Shown: positions 11,642 through 21,668 of the stretch, piece after piece
How the letters are laid out: each line of letters begins with the position of its first letter
Position numbering within the stretch: the stretch's first letter is position 1
Source: Mycosphaerelloides madeirae
Taxonomy: Eukaryota; Ascomycota; Dothideomycetes; Mycosphaerellales; Mycosphaerellaceae
Direction: 5' to 3'
Length of the DNA: 64,000 bases
NCBI GenBank assembly: GCA_002785995.1
Contig: NHNV01000032.1
Span: 248,001 to 312,000, forward strand
Notes under the pieces: generated by a model
Told to the model about the DNA's origin: nothing
Database searches by the model: none
Seen by the model: the letters and a program-made list of their open reading frames with translations, nothing else
Made by a program: the position numbers and the translations under genes

Positions 11642-13114
11642 ATGAAGGCCTGCGAACCACCCCGAAATGTTGTTGATCGTACATTGATCACCTGCTGTCT
11701 TTCACTCGTCCTTTGTCACGGACGAAGAGTGCACAGCTCTGCCAGATTGTCCATCACCATGGAAACCCGGATCCTGCCTGTCGATGCTGGACACATTGGA
11801 CCAGTCGCTGCGTCGCCGTCAGCAGGAGACATACTCGACCAGTTGGACATCCAGTTGGATAATAACTCGCCAGATGCTCAGCACCTGAGGGAGGCAGCTG
11901 AGAAGCTTAGGCGATCCGACATTCCCGTTGCCTTTCCCACCGAGACGGTATATGGCCTCGGCGCTGATGCGACGCGGAGCTCAGCCGTCAGAGGCATTTA
12001 CAAGGCTAAGCAAAGACCTTCTGATAATCCCCTTATTGTTCACTTTGCTTCTCTCAAGCAGTTGCGATCTTTGTTAAGAAGTCAAGCACCAAACTCATGT
12101 CTTGAACTCGAACAAGATACCACACTAGATGACCCGATTCCGGACATCTACAAGCCTCTGATAACTCGATTTTGGCCGGGGCCGCTCACGATTCTGCTTC
12201 CAAACCCGACCAATTCTCCATTGGCACCAGAAGTTACAGCAGGGCTCAAGACCTTTGGAGCCAGAATGCCCAGACATATCCTGGCGTTGGCGTTGATTCA
12301 ACTAGCAGACGTGCCGATCGCTGCTCCATCTGCAAATGCCTCGACAAAACCATCTCCCACGGCCGCCGAGCATGTGGCCTACGATCTAGATGGTAGGATT
12401 GAAACCATCATCGATGGAGGTCCATGTGACGTGGGCGTGGAAAGCACGGTGGTCGATGGATTGTCAAACCCGCCATTGATATTGAGACCGGGAGGCATAA
12501 GTTTGGAGCAGATCCGCAGCTGCCCCGGTTGGAAGGCAACTGAGATTGGCTACAAGAATATCTCTGAAGCTGGCTCCGCGCCAAAGGCTCCTGGTATGAA
12601 GTATCGACATTACTCTCCAAAAGCGACCGTTGTACTTGTTGAGTCCAGCAGGGGTGCGCCTTCTCCAACGGAATTGTACCAGCAAGTCGGGTCAAGTCGA
12701 CGATTGGGTCTTATTCGGACAAAATATTGGGAAATCAATCCGTCTGATTCAGATCCCCTTATTCGACGAGGCACTCAATCCAAAGAGGACACGAACGGAA
12801 GGCAAATTGCGGAGTCTCACGCGACACTTGGGTTTGCTGGCATGCTACAAAGCCTTCAAGCAAGCAATAAGGCAAAGTCGCCAATGCACCGATACGACTT
12901 CCAGCTCCGAGAAGCACCTGTACAGTTTCTGGACATACGCCTCGGTTTTAACGTTGCAGACATTGCCAGAGGCGTGTTCTCAGCATTGCGTGATCTTGAC
13001 AAAGAAAACGTAGACGCAATCTTCGTTGAAGGCATCGACGACGACGAAGGTGACACCGCCGCAGCCGTGATGAATCGACTTCGCAAGGCGGCCGAGATCA
13101 GAGTGGAAGATTGA
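11642..13114 (+). CDS. sua5: Threonylcarbamoyl-AMP synthase (Sua5/YrdC)
   Basis: Single exon, 490 aa from the first in-frame ATG, or 451 aa from the ATG at 11759. The N-terminal YrdC domain has AFPTETVYGLGADA and IYKAKQRPSDNPLIVH, the threonine/ATP/bicarbonate pocket of the family. The Sua5 C-terminal domain follows, from about APGMKYRHYSP onward. The enzyme makes threonylcarbamoyl-AMP, the donor for the t6A37 modification of ANN-decoding tRNAs. The two starts matter. The 11642 ATG has a poor context (C at -3) and adds 39 residues that are basic and hydroxylated, like a mitochondrial presequence. The 11759 ATG has A at -3 and G at +4. Leaky scanning could therefore supply both compartments. 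It is divergent from RecQ. Confidence 0.92.
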   Translation: MKACEPPRNVVDRTLITCCLSLVLCHGRRVHSSARLSITMETRILPVDAGHIGPVAASPSAGDILDQLDIQLDNNSPDAQHLREAAEKLRRSDIPVAFPTETVYGLGADATRSSAVRGIYKAKQRPSDNPLIVHFASLKQLRSLLRSQAPNSCLELEQDTTLDDPIPDIYKPLITRFWPGPLTILLPNPTNSPLAPEVTAGLKTFGARMPRHILALALIQLADVPIAAPSANASTKPSPTAAEHVAYDLDGRIETIIDGGPCDVGVESTVVDGLSNPPLILRPGGISLEQIRSCPGWKATEIGYKNISEAGSAPKAPGMKYRHYSPKATVVLVESSRGAPSPTELYQQVGSSRRLGLIRTKYWEINPSDSDPLIRRGTQSKEDTNGRQIAESHATLGFAGMLQSLQASNKAKSPMHRYDFQLREAPVQFLDIRLGFNVADIARGVFSALRDLDKENVDAIFVEGIDDDEGDTAAAVMNRLRKAAEIRVED

Positions 13115-13419
13115 AAGTTTCATTGTTCTACAGCCAGAGTGTCGCGGGACTTCCACTCGAACCGGCCGAACGGTAAATGTACAAGCTATCTGCCCAATGA
13201 GCAGAGCTTGAAGACCCTCGGTTCCCGGGGCGACTAATGCAGCTCAGTGGCTCTGAACCTATCTTGCTGCCACATCGCCAGAAGAGAAACAACATCATCC
13301 GAGCAATCGCAATTCTGTGAACACGGCGTTTGTCTAGGCGTTCGGGCAGGTCCGCCGGTTTCAACTATACGCTCACAGATATCTTTCTTTAACATCATCG
13401 AACATTTACGCGCCTCCCG
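13115..13419 (+). other. Intergenic, sua5 to pyroglutamyl peptidase
   Basis: 305 bp holding the sua5 3' region and the peptidase promoter. I see no gene or repeat in it. Confidence 0.4.
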
Positions 13420-14184
13420 ATGGGCTCAACCATGGAGCAAAACGATGCGCATGCTCGAAACGAGAATGAGGTCACGATTTTGGTGACAGGGTTTGGGCCC
13501 TTCCAAGAGAAATATCCAGTCAACCCATCTTTCGAAATCACGCGAGCCTTGCCGGACTTCCTTCCATCAACGTCTCCCGGCCGCCCGTCGATTCGCATCA
13601 TTTCCTATGGCTCGCCAATCAGAGTAGCATATGATGAGGTCCGCGAGCTTGTCCCCAAGGTTCACGATGCGTACCAAGGCACTGTGGATCTGGTGCTGCA
13701 CATTGGCATGGCATCCGGGCGGAAGTTCTACTGCATAGAAAAGTATGGCCATCGAGACGGCTATAGCAGAAACAACGACGTGGACGGCAAAATGCCCGCC
13801 TCTGATGAAGGCTCGACCAAATTCGCAGACTGCCCGACTGTAATGACAACAGCACTCAACTTCGACCATGTCATGCTTGTTTGGCAGGTCAACATCCTCG
13901 ATATACCACACGGGGAGCCCGGCGCTGGTGCGGATATTCGGCCTAGCGAGGATGCGGGTCGTTATCTGTGTGACTACATTTACTTCAACAGCATGGCTTA
14001 CTTCGGGAGGAAGAGTGGAGTGATGGAAGGGGGAAAGCCATCGGATCGGCCTGTCTTGTTCTTCCACGTTCCCGCGGAGAGCGACGAGAACGCGTTGAAA
14101 AATGGTGGAGCGATCGCAACAGCTCTAATACGAGCGATGGCCGACACTTTTCACACACAGAAGCAGCAGTGCGCTGCAGCGTAA
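13420..14184 (+). CDS. Pyroglutamyl-peptidase I-like cysteine peptidase (family C15)
   Basis: Single exon, 254 aa, close to the size of fungal C15 proteins. The N-terminus after a short polar leader reads VTILVTGFGPFQEKYPVNPS, the GFGPF signature of the family. The cysteine in DAGRYLCDYIYF (about residue 184) and the histidine in LFFHVPAE (about residue 215) match the catalytic Cys and His. The IGMAS segment matches the conserved substrate-side loop. The family removes N-terminal pyroglutamate from peptides in the cytosol. There is no signal peptide. The ATG at 13432 could also be the start; both keep the domain whole. Confidence 0.88.
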   Translation: MGSTMEQNDAHARNENEVTILVTGFGPFQEKYPVNPSFEITRALPDFLPSTSPGRPSIRIISYGSPIRVAYDEVRELVPKVHDAYQGTVDLVLHIGMASGRKFYCIEKYGHRDGYSRNNDVDGKMPASDEGSTKFADCPTVMTTALNFDHVMLVWQVNILDIPHGEPGAGADIRPSEDAGRYLCDYIYFNSMAYFGRKSGVMEGGKPSDRPVLFFHVPAESDENALKNGGAIATALIRAMADTFHTQKQQCAAA

Positions 14185-14545
14185 AGCTCGACGGTATCGC
14201 GCATGGTGATGGAGGAGAAATGAGAAGAGGTGACGACGTACTAGCATCATATAACGCATCATGTTGAGGAAAGTACAGATCGGGAGGCCAGTGGGAGTGG
14301 ATGCCTGAGGCATTCAGTGCCAAGGTTGGACCCTGGATTTTGGAGAGAGTGATCTTCTCTCTCTCTCCTCTGATCTCGTTCCTTCTATCTGTACCTGCGA
14401 CTACACGTAGGAGCTTGTATCCATCAATACGACCAGTTCAGACCCTTGAAAGACCCCGTCCCGTTTAACCATCTTCCGCTACGCCTTTACAGGCAACCCA
14501 ATTGTGCTTGTTAAGTTCTCAGCTCAACACATCAGTGAAATAACA
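14185..14545 (+). other. Intergenic, 3' of the peptidase gene
   Basis: 361 bp of 3' flank up to the mobile element. It includes a short TC run near 14355-14375. No gene is seen. Confidence 0.4.
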
Positions 14546-15056
14546 TAAACCGTAGGGTACTCGGACAAGTGGTGTACTCGGACAAGTGGTGTACTCGGAC
14601 AAGTGGTGTACTCGGACAGCTAAGTAGAGCATGCTTATTTATTCGCACACAGTACAACAGCTTTAGTAACAATAATTAAAAGTACGCAGAGCTCAAACAA
14701 GACAATTTCATTTCTTGAAGCAGTTTATAGTTGTAAGACTTGTTGAACTTGAGAAAGAGGCAGGTATGGTTTATGAATGTATTGCATCAATGACATAAGC
14801 AAATATTCCAGGTAATGTCGGCAAGGTATGTAAAGTAGTAAGATATCTACAGAAAGCTTAAAAGGAGGAGCCTGGGAAATCGATTATAGTGCTCAATTGT
14901 CTTTTTTTTTATGAATATCGATCTGGAAGGATTGTGGAAGAGATGCTAATAAAAGATTTCTGTGTACTCGAAAATTTGTGATTGTAAATTTGTAAAGAGA
15001 TAAAGATGCCCGACTGAAGTCGTTGGCAAATTTGTGTCCGAGTACCCCACGGTTTA
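14546..15056. mobile_element. MITE-like non-autonomous DNA transposon with TA duplication
   Basis: A 507-bp element (14548-15054) flanked by TA on both sides (14546-14547 and 15055-15056). The ends are inverted repeats: the left end starts AACCGTAGGGTACTCGGACA, and the reverse complement of the right end is the same except for one base (G for A at position 7). The inside is AT-rich compared with neighbouring genes and has no coding frame, so any transposase must act in trans. A TA duplication with short inverted repeats is typical of Tc1/mariner-type elements; the superfamily is inference. The left end carries a 17-bp subterminal tandem repeat. The right end lies 191 bp before the MSH2 start codon. 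Confidence 0.8.
14557..14618 (+). repeat. 17-bp subterminal tandem repeat, 3.6 copies
   Basis: The unit GTACTCGGACAAGTGGT occurs at 14557, 14574 and 14591, with a partial fourth copy of 11 bp at 14608. The copies are identical. The unit includes part of the terminal inverted repeat, so it probably arose by duplication of the transposase-binding end. Confidence 0.92.
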
Positions 15057-15247
15057 CGTTACTTAGTCGTCTCGCAGCAGAGCATTTTTTGTGCCTCAGG
15101 CTGTCCGCCACTTTGCGCGTGTCTAGCGCGAGTCTCACGCGTTCTCTCTCCCAGTTCGTTTCGACTGCACCTTCAACCAGCCACTTCCACCCTTTGTACA
15201 ATATCGATGTGATCACACCAGAGAACGACTTGCAACAATCTGTAATA

Positions 15248-18022
15248 ATGGCGTCGCGACCGGAGCTCCAGATTGACGATGAGTCGGGCTTTTGCAGCGC
15301 ATTCGCCCAGCTCGAGAAAAGCAAACCGACCGACACCATCCGCATATTCGACCGAGGCGACTTCCTATCAGCTCACGGCGAAGATGCGAGATTCATCGCC
15401 CAGACTCAGTACAAGACGACGTCTGTACTGAAGACGCTGGGTAAGACTCTCGACTCTGTGACCATGACTGTCACCGTCTACCGCACATTCCTAAGAGAAG
15501 CCATCTTCAGATTAGGAAAGCGCATTGAAGTACTACAGACGACAGGCCGCAACAAGTGGGAGGTGGCGAAACAAGCGTCACCGGGAAATCTCCAGGACAT
15601 TGAAGACGATCTCGGTGGCCATGTGGAGTCCGCGCCAATCATTCTTGCTGTGAAGGTGTCAGCCAAGGCGAATGAAGCTCGAAATATTGGTGTTTGTTTT
15701 GCCGATGCCAGTGTCCGAGAGCTTGGTATCAGCGAGTTTGTCGACAACGATGTGTACTCCAACTTTGAGTCGCTCATCATCCAGCTCGGTGTCAAGGAGT
15801 GTCTGGTCCAGATAGATCTGACGAAGAAAGATCCTGAGCTCAGCAAGCTACGGTCAATTGCAGACAATTGCAACTGCGCAGTTTCGGAGAGGCCAGCAGG
15901 AGACTTTGGCAAGTCAGATATCGAGCAAGACCTCACAAGACTTCTGCGAGACGAGAAAGCAACCGGCACACTTCCTCAGACAGATCTCAAGCTCGCGATG
16001 AGCTCGGCGGCAGCCCTGATCAAATACCTCGGTATCATGTCAGATGCGAGCAATTTCGGTCAGTTCCAGCTCTATCAACACGACCTCAGTCAGTACATGA
16101 AACTTGATTCATCTGCGCTGAAGGCACTGAATCTCATGCCCGGACCCAAGGACGGATCCAAATCTATGAATCTGTACGGCCTGCTCAATCACTGCAAGAC
16201 ACCTGTTGGCAGCCGGTTATTGGCACAATGGCTCAAGCAGCCTCTGATGAATCTGGAGGAGATTGAGAAGCGACAACAGCTTGTTGAAGCGTTCGTCGAC
16301 GACACTGAACTGCGACAAACCCTACAAGAAGAGCACCTGAGGTCGATACCTGACTTGTACCGCCTCGCCAAGAAGTTCCAACGCAAAAAGGCAAACCTCG
16401 AAGACGTTGTTCGGGCGTACCAAGTCGCCATCCGCGTCCCGAACTTTGTTGGGATTCTCTCAGGTGTCATGGACGAAGCATCCAAGGATGCACTGGATGC
16501 TGAGTACACGTCAAAGCTGGAGGAATACTCTGATAGCTTCCAGAAACTCGTTGAGATGGTCGAGACTACTGTAGATCTCGACGCCATCGACAATCACGAA
16601 TACATCATCAAATCAGAGTTTGATGATGGTTTGCGTATCATCCGCAAGAAGATTGACAGCCTTCGGTACAATATCGAGAAAGAGCACCAACGGGCTGCCG
16701 ACGATTTGGATCAAGATCCTGAGAAGAAGCTTCTTCTCGAAAACCACAGAGTCCATGGCTGGTGTCTGCGATTGACTCGAAACGAGTCGTCCGTGATCCG
16801 CAACAAGAAGCATTACCAAGAGATTTCTACGCAGAAAAACGGAGTCTACTTCACCACGAACAAGCTTACCGAGATGCGCCTCGAGTTCAAGCAGCTGTCG
16901 GAGAACTACGACCGTACTCAAAGCGGTCTCGTCAACGAAGTCGTCAACGTCGCATCCTCATATTGTCCGGTCATCGAGAAGCTTGCCGGGGTTCTTGCAC
17001 ACCTCGATGTGATTGTGAGCTTCGCTCACGTCTCTGTCCACGCTCCTTCTGCCTACGTCCGTCCCAAAATTCACCCTCGAGGAACAGGGCGCACCATCCT
17101 CAAAGAGGCACGGCATCCGTGTATGGAGATGCAGGACGATGTACAGTTCATCACAAATGATGTCTCCCTCGACCGCGAGAGCTCAGAGTTTCTCATCATA
17201 ACAGGTCCCAATATGGGTGGCAAGTCGACGTACATCCGCCAAATAGGGGTCATTGCTCTGATGGCACAGATCGGCTGCTTCGTACCCTGCTCTGAGGCGG
17301 AGCTCACTCTTTTCGACTGCATTCTTGCTCGTGTGGGAGCAAGCGACAGCCAGCTCAAAGGTGTGAGCACTTTCATGGCTGAAATGCTCGAGACTGCGAA
17401 CATCCTCAAGACAGCCACAAAAGAGTCCCTCGTTATCATCGATGAGCTCGGACGTGGCACGAGCACATACGACGGCTTTGGTCTCGCTTGGGCGATCAGC
17501 GAGCACATCATCAAAGAGATTGGCTGCTTCGCTCTCTTCGCTACGCACTTCCACGAGCTCACTTCTCTCGTAGACACATACCCGCAAGTCCAGAACCTCC
17601 ACGTCGTGGCTCACATCGGTGACGGATCCGAAGACACGACCATGACAAACGGCCCCGGCTCCCACAGACGGCGCGAAGTAACTCTTCTCTACAAAGTCGT
17701 CCCAGGAATTAGCGATCAATCTTTCGGCATTCACGTCGCCGAGCTCGTCCGCTTCCCGCAGAAGGTAGTCAACATGGCGAAGCGAAAAGCAGACGAACTG
17801 GAAGACTTCTCGGGCAAGAATGAGGAGGCGAATATGCAAGCGACCAAGGAAGAAGTCGAGGAGGGAAGCAAGATGCTCAAGGAGATCTTAGCGGAGTGGA
17901 AAGAGCAGGTCGAGGCGGAGGATCTGAGTAAGGAGCAGCAGGTGCAGAGGATGAAGGACCTGGTGCAGGGGAATAAGACGTTGCTCGCGAATCCGTTCTT
18001 TCGGAGTGTGAAGGCGTTGTGA
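15248..18022 (+). CDS. msh2: DNA mismatch repair protein Msh2 (MutS homologue)
   Basis: Single-exon gene, 924 aa from the ATG at 15248, the normal length for Msh2. The N-terminus (ASRPELQIDDESGF) leads into the MutS I mismatch-contact and connector domains, then the long lever/clamp helices. The ATPase domain has Walker A TGPNMGGKST (about 652-661), the LKGVSTFMAEM signature and Walker B IIDELGRGTSTYDG (about 729-742). The helix-turn-helix and dimer region ends at SVKAL. Msh2 pairs with Msh3 or Msh6 to recognise mismatches and loops in the nucleus. The frame is open 75 codons further upstream to a start inside the transposon's right end, but that extension has no family similarity, so 15248 is chosen. 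The upstream MITE leaves only 191 bp of native promoter next to the ATG. Confidence 0.97.
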   Translation: MASRPELQIDDESGFCSAFAQLEKSKPTDTIRIFDRGDFLSAHGEDARFIAQTQYKTTSVLKTLGKTLDSVTMTVTVYRTFLREAIFRLGKRIEVLQTTGRNKWEVAKQASPGNLQDIEDDLGGHVESAPIILAVKVSAKANEARNIGVCFADASVRELGISEFVDNDVYSNFESLIIQLGVKECLVQIDLTKKDPELSKLRSIADNCNCAVSERPAGDFGKSDIEQDLTRLLRDEKATGTLPQTDLKLAMSSAAALIKYLGIMSDASNFGQFQLYQHDLSQYMKLDSSALKALNLMPGPKDGSKSMNLYGLLNHCKTPVGSRLLAQWLKQPLMNLEEIEKRQQLVEAFVDDTELRQTLQEEHLRSIPDLYRLAKKFQRKKANLEDVVRAYQVAIRVPNFVGILSGVMDEASKDALDAEYTSKLEEYSDSFQKLVEMVETTVDLDAIDNHEYIIKSEFDDGLRIIRKKIDSLRYNIEKEHQRAADDLDQDPEKKLLLENHRVHGWCLRLTRNESSVIRNKKHYQEISTQKNGVYFTTNKLTEMRLEFKQLSENYDRTQSGLVNEVVNVASSYCPVIEKLAGVLAHLDVIVSFAHVSVHAPSAYVRPKIHPRGTGRTILKEARHPCMEMQDDVQFITNDVSLDRESSEFLIITGPNMGGKSTYIRQIGVIALMAQIGCFVPCSEAELTLFDCILARVGASDSQLKGVSTFMAEMLETANILKTATKESLVIIDELGRGTSTYDGFGLAWAISEHIIKEIGCFALFATHFHELTSLVDTYPQVQNLHVVAHIGDGSEDTTMTNGPGSHRRREVTLLYKVVPGISDQSFGIHVAELVRFPQKVVNMAKRKADELEDFSGKNEEANMQATKEEVEEGSKMLKEILAEWKEQVEAEDLSKEQQVQRMKDLVQGNKTLLANPFFRSVKAL

Positions 18023-18308
18023 TGAAGAGGTGGTCACGCGCGAGTATGATTGCTGAAGAATTGGCAGAATGACTGTACTAATGGCGGAATTGGTGGTGAG
18101 TGTCCTTGCTGGCTGTACGAACGAATGCACTGTTGATGTCATCGGCCTGTGCGCCTTTCTTAAAGTGAAGATGGCTTTTGCTGTTTCACTTCGGCCACAT
18201 GCCGCCAAGCCTCGCGTCGGCGAAGTGCTTAAATCTTTCTATGCTCTTCAATTAATAGTTGACCTGTACAACAAGTGCACACTCAACACGCAGCACGCCA
18301 CCGTGGCG

Positions 18309-19186
18309 ATGAGCGACAAGGCAAATGCTATCGCGCAAGACATACACGAGTTCGTCTTCAAGCAGGTCTACACCCAATTTCCGTTCATGAAGACGGAGGC
18401 TCTGAACGCGATCGTAACGAACCTCGAGGGAAGCGCTCGGCAACAAATCCAGGCTCAGTGACTAGCTGCTACGTATTTTGCCTGTGACAACTTACTGATC
18501 ATGTGCCTCGCAGGGAGCACAACATCACGGCGACCACGGCAGCCTTTGACTTCTTCTCGCTTTCGGCCGAGCTGCGGAACCAGATCTCCGAGTATTACTC
18601 ATCGACAACACAGAGATGAGCGACGCTTTTCCCAGGAAAGAATGGTCTGCAGAGCCCCCGAGCCCGGAAAATCGAGGGCATGGCCCGCGCGACTCTACGT
18701 CAACAAGCAAATTCGCAAAGAAGCGCTTGCAATGTACCTGCAAAACACCTTTGTATTCAACGTCATCAAATCCAAAAAAGTACCCTGCATGCTCACACAA
18801 TAACTCGTGCCTTGGCTGACCATGCTTGGGCCTGAGCGCACGAAGTTCAAAAAGAATGTCGTCTTGAGATTTGATACCAGGACCGCAGGGGGAATCTACA
18901 AATACATGCCGGAAAAGCCTCCTCACCAAACCCCACAGACCAGACAGCAACTTCGGTCGTAACGCATTTCCAAAACTCTCCTCCAGATCCAATCAGACAG
19001 GAGATCTTCAAAACATTTGGACTCGGAGGATATGGTCTGTCCCTCGATGCCGTAAAGGTGCAGTACGAAGACGCGGATTGGAATATCGATGTGCCTCGTA
19101 CGACGGAGCTTTCGGACGATGGTGCCTCGAAGAGCGTGGCGAAACATGCCAAAACGCAGTGGTGGGAGGAAGAGCCAGAGGAATGA
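18309..19186 (+). pseudogene. Decayed F-box/2EXR-like gene
   Basis: Starts cleanly with ATG at 18309 (DIHEFVFKQVYTQFPFM...). A 56-bp intron (18458-18513, GTGACT...CAG) joins it to FDFFSLSAELRNQI, the opening motif of fungal F-box/2EXR-type proteins. The frame then stops at codons reading SSTTQR. The expected continuation appears in other frames: LLIDNTEM (third frame), LYVNKQIRKEALAMYL and QNTFVFN (second frame), LTMLGPERTKFKKN, and finally FGLGGYGLSLDAVKVQYED ending at TGA 19184-19186. At least two frameshifts and stops therefore separate recognisable blocks that are in the right order. A short 84-aa product from the first two exons is possible. Function of the family is mostly unknown; some act in ubiquitin ligase complexes. 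Confidence 0.55.
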
Positions 19187-19853
19187 GTCAACCCCTCACA
19201 ATACATTCAGGTCAGAAGGATTCGGAGAATGCCACCTGGGTGGTCGATCGCCACTCAAAGAGGAGGGGAGGCATCAGTATCAGCAAGGTTTCAGTGGCAT
19301 GGATCGACCATCACAAGGAGTACAAGCAGAATGAAAATTATGTTATTATAGGTCATTCCGGTAGTAAGGTCATTTTCACGTCACTGAGCTTGCCGACAGC
19401 TCTATCGCCTAGTCAACTTGCTCGATATATGCCCGTTCTGTTAGGAAACAGCCTGACGCTTCAAGTACGTGAATCGTCTTTCGAAGAGAAGGCGGCGCTT
19501 GCTGCTTCACTTCAAGTGAAACGAATAAATGCTTGTTTGATACCGTCAGCACGTATATCGTTCTTTCCTCAATCACATGCCGCCTGGCTAGCGTAGCACT
19601 AGCGCACTGATCGAGAGGTGAGGAATGTCATACTTGATATGAGAACACGGAACTGACAGACTTGTCGACTGGAAATGTCATCCAACGATTGAAAAGGAAA
19701 TTCGTGAATAGAACACAGCATGGGAGAGAAATTCCTTGTTCCATATTGCTGCCATGCTGTAACTCTGACAGATTCAGCTATCTATCTCCAGGTCGAAATA
19801 GCCCATGCATCACTCAAAGTATTGGAGAAGCCGCTTTACGCTCGCATCCATAC
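19187..19853. other. Intergenic, no gene seen
   Basis: 667 bp between the decayed gene and the amine oxidase stop. A + frame of 241 codons crosses this segment from the pseudogene region but has no family features and random-looking composition. I see nothing else. Confidence 0.35.
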
Positions 19854-21668
19854 TCAATTCAAACTGACCAAATCACCTCCACCATACTCCACACCAAACG
19901 TAGCAAGCAAATTCTTCGCAGCCGTCTCTCCGGTAGCAAAAGCACCATGGACACACCCATTCGCCACCATAGTGCAATGCTCGCCTGCGAACTGCAGACG
20001 GGAGCCCTTATGGTTCTCCAAAGCGGCCATCCACAATTCCGGCTCATCGTTGACCTTGTCGGCCGAGTATGAGCCATACCCAGCAAGCGGGTCCTGCGTC
20101 CAATTGGTGACCTCGACATTAAGAAGGCGAGGGAGAGTTTTGTACGGTTCCGTGCGGAGGAGTCTGAAGAGCGGTTCGAAGAACCTGTAGAGGGCTCGCT
20201 TGTCGGTCATGGCCTCGATGCGTTGGGTGAGCGGCTCGGCGATCTGGACGCAGAGCTCTTTCGAGCCCGTCATGATCCAGAGGTTGATGGTCACGGTTGC
20301 GTAGTTTAGAATGTTATCCATTCCAGTCGAGCTGTCGGAGCCGGCTGAGGAACTGTAGATATCGTCTTCGGGCATGGTTGGCGACGGGTAGAAGATGAAC
20401 TGACTATGTCAGCGGAACGATGCAGGGCGGTGTGGGTGTGTCAGACCTACCTGGTCATTGTCCTTGGACCAGAAAATGTCTTCGAATTCGAAGAAGACTT
20501 TGCCAAGTGCTCCGTATGAGAACTTGGAGATGCCGAGCTTGGTGTCGGCGGGAAGACCAGGGGAAAAGTTGACCAGCTCATGGCGAAGAACGCCTAACGG
20601 CAGAGTGGAAACAACAGCATCGGCAGAGATGCTCGAGGTGTTTCCATCCGAGTCATGACACTCCACGACGCACGGCTCGGAGCCGTCTTCACTCCAGGTG
20701 ATCCCGTCTACGACGTGGTTCAGGCGGATAGTGTTCGCTTTCGCTAACAAGGATTCCGCAGTCCACTTCACGATCCCGTCGTAGCCGCCTTTCATATACA
20801 GATTGCGTTCGGTCTGGAAATAGCTGAGATGCTTGGAGCTGGCAAGCTCGGTTGAAATACCTATCCACAACTCTACCTCTTTGACGGCCTGGGGAGCCCA
20901 CAGACGCTCGTCATTCGTAATCAATTCATGATTCGCCACGAACGTGTTCACGAAGTCGGCGACACTGCGATCGGGAGCGTCAGGGTAGGTCTCATAATAG
21001 TGTTCAACCATATCAGCGAACTCGTCGCTCACTTTCTTGGCCTTGAACTGAGTACCAGCACGGCCATGTTCTGTGTAGAGCAACGGGGCACCATCATCGA
21101 AGTAATAGTCAATTTTGAGCTTCGAGATGAGCTTCACGAGCTTGTTCTGAGACGTTTCGTGTAGCCATGCTGCGCCTACAGCGGATGTGAAGATCCAATG
21201 TTAGCAAAGGAAACGAGTGTTCCCTGGAGGTGATGAAGCGTTTGACGGCCATCAACAGACCCGCTCAGGTCTGCAGCTCAGTGTCAGCCACAAATGGTGC
21301 ATTTGCTACTAACCAATGTCGCGCACGCCCTTGTCGGTCCGGGTTGTACAGATCCTGCCGCCGATGCGGTCACGCCCTTCCAGGACAATGACCTCGATGC
21401 CGTGGCGTTGCAGAACAGCGGCACATCGGAGACCTGAAATGCCGGCGCCCACCACAACGACCTTTTTCTTGAGCTCCGATCCTGGGTGGCCAGCTTCGAG
21501 TGCGGCCGTCTCGTTCGGGGAGGTCGTATCGCCGCCGAGAGAGACTGAGAGTTGGTTCAACTTCTCGCCCAGGTCGGAGCCACAATTCGAGGGCTTTTTG
21601 GGTTTTGAGTTCGATATACGACTCTGGATGTGATATAAGTGGGCCATGTTGGTCTGGCAGGTGGACAT
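19854..21668 (-). CDS. Flavin-containing amine oxidase (polyamine oxidase-like)
   Basis: Three exons, 541 aa: 21668-21314, 21175-20451 and 20399-19854 (1626 nt). Introns are 138 and 51 bp. Residues about 70-105 read KVVVVGAGISGLRCAAVLQ, followed by VIVLEGRDRIGGR, the dinucleotide-binding fold of FAD amine oxidases with its ribose-binding Glu. The splice join gives DIGAAWLHET, and the C-terminus has LQFAGEHCTMVANGCVHGAF, the second FAD contact. No SWIRM domain is present, so it is not a typical LSD1. Oxidation of polyamines or another amine is likely; the substrate is inference. The C-terminus (VSLN) is not a peroxisomal signal. It is divergent from the MFS transporter, and joint regulation of the pair is possible. 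Confidence 0.88.

Noticed and set aside
15023..15247. 75-codon N-terminal extension of Msh2 starting inside the MITE
   Set aside because: The extension is unlike any Msh2 N-terminus and the family start MASRPEL lies at 15248.
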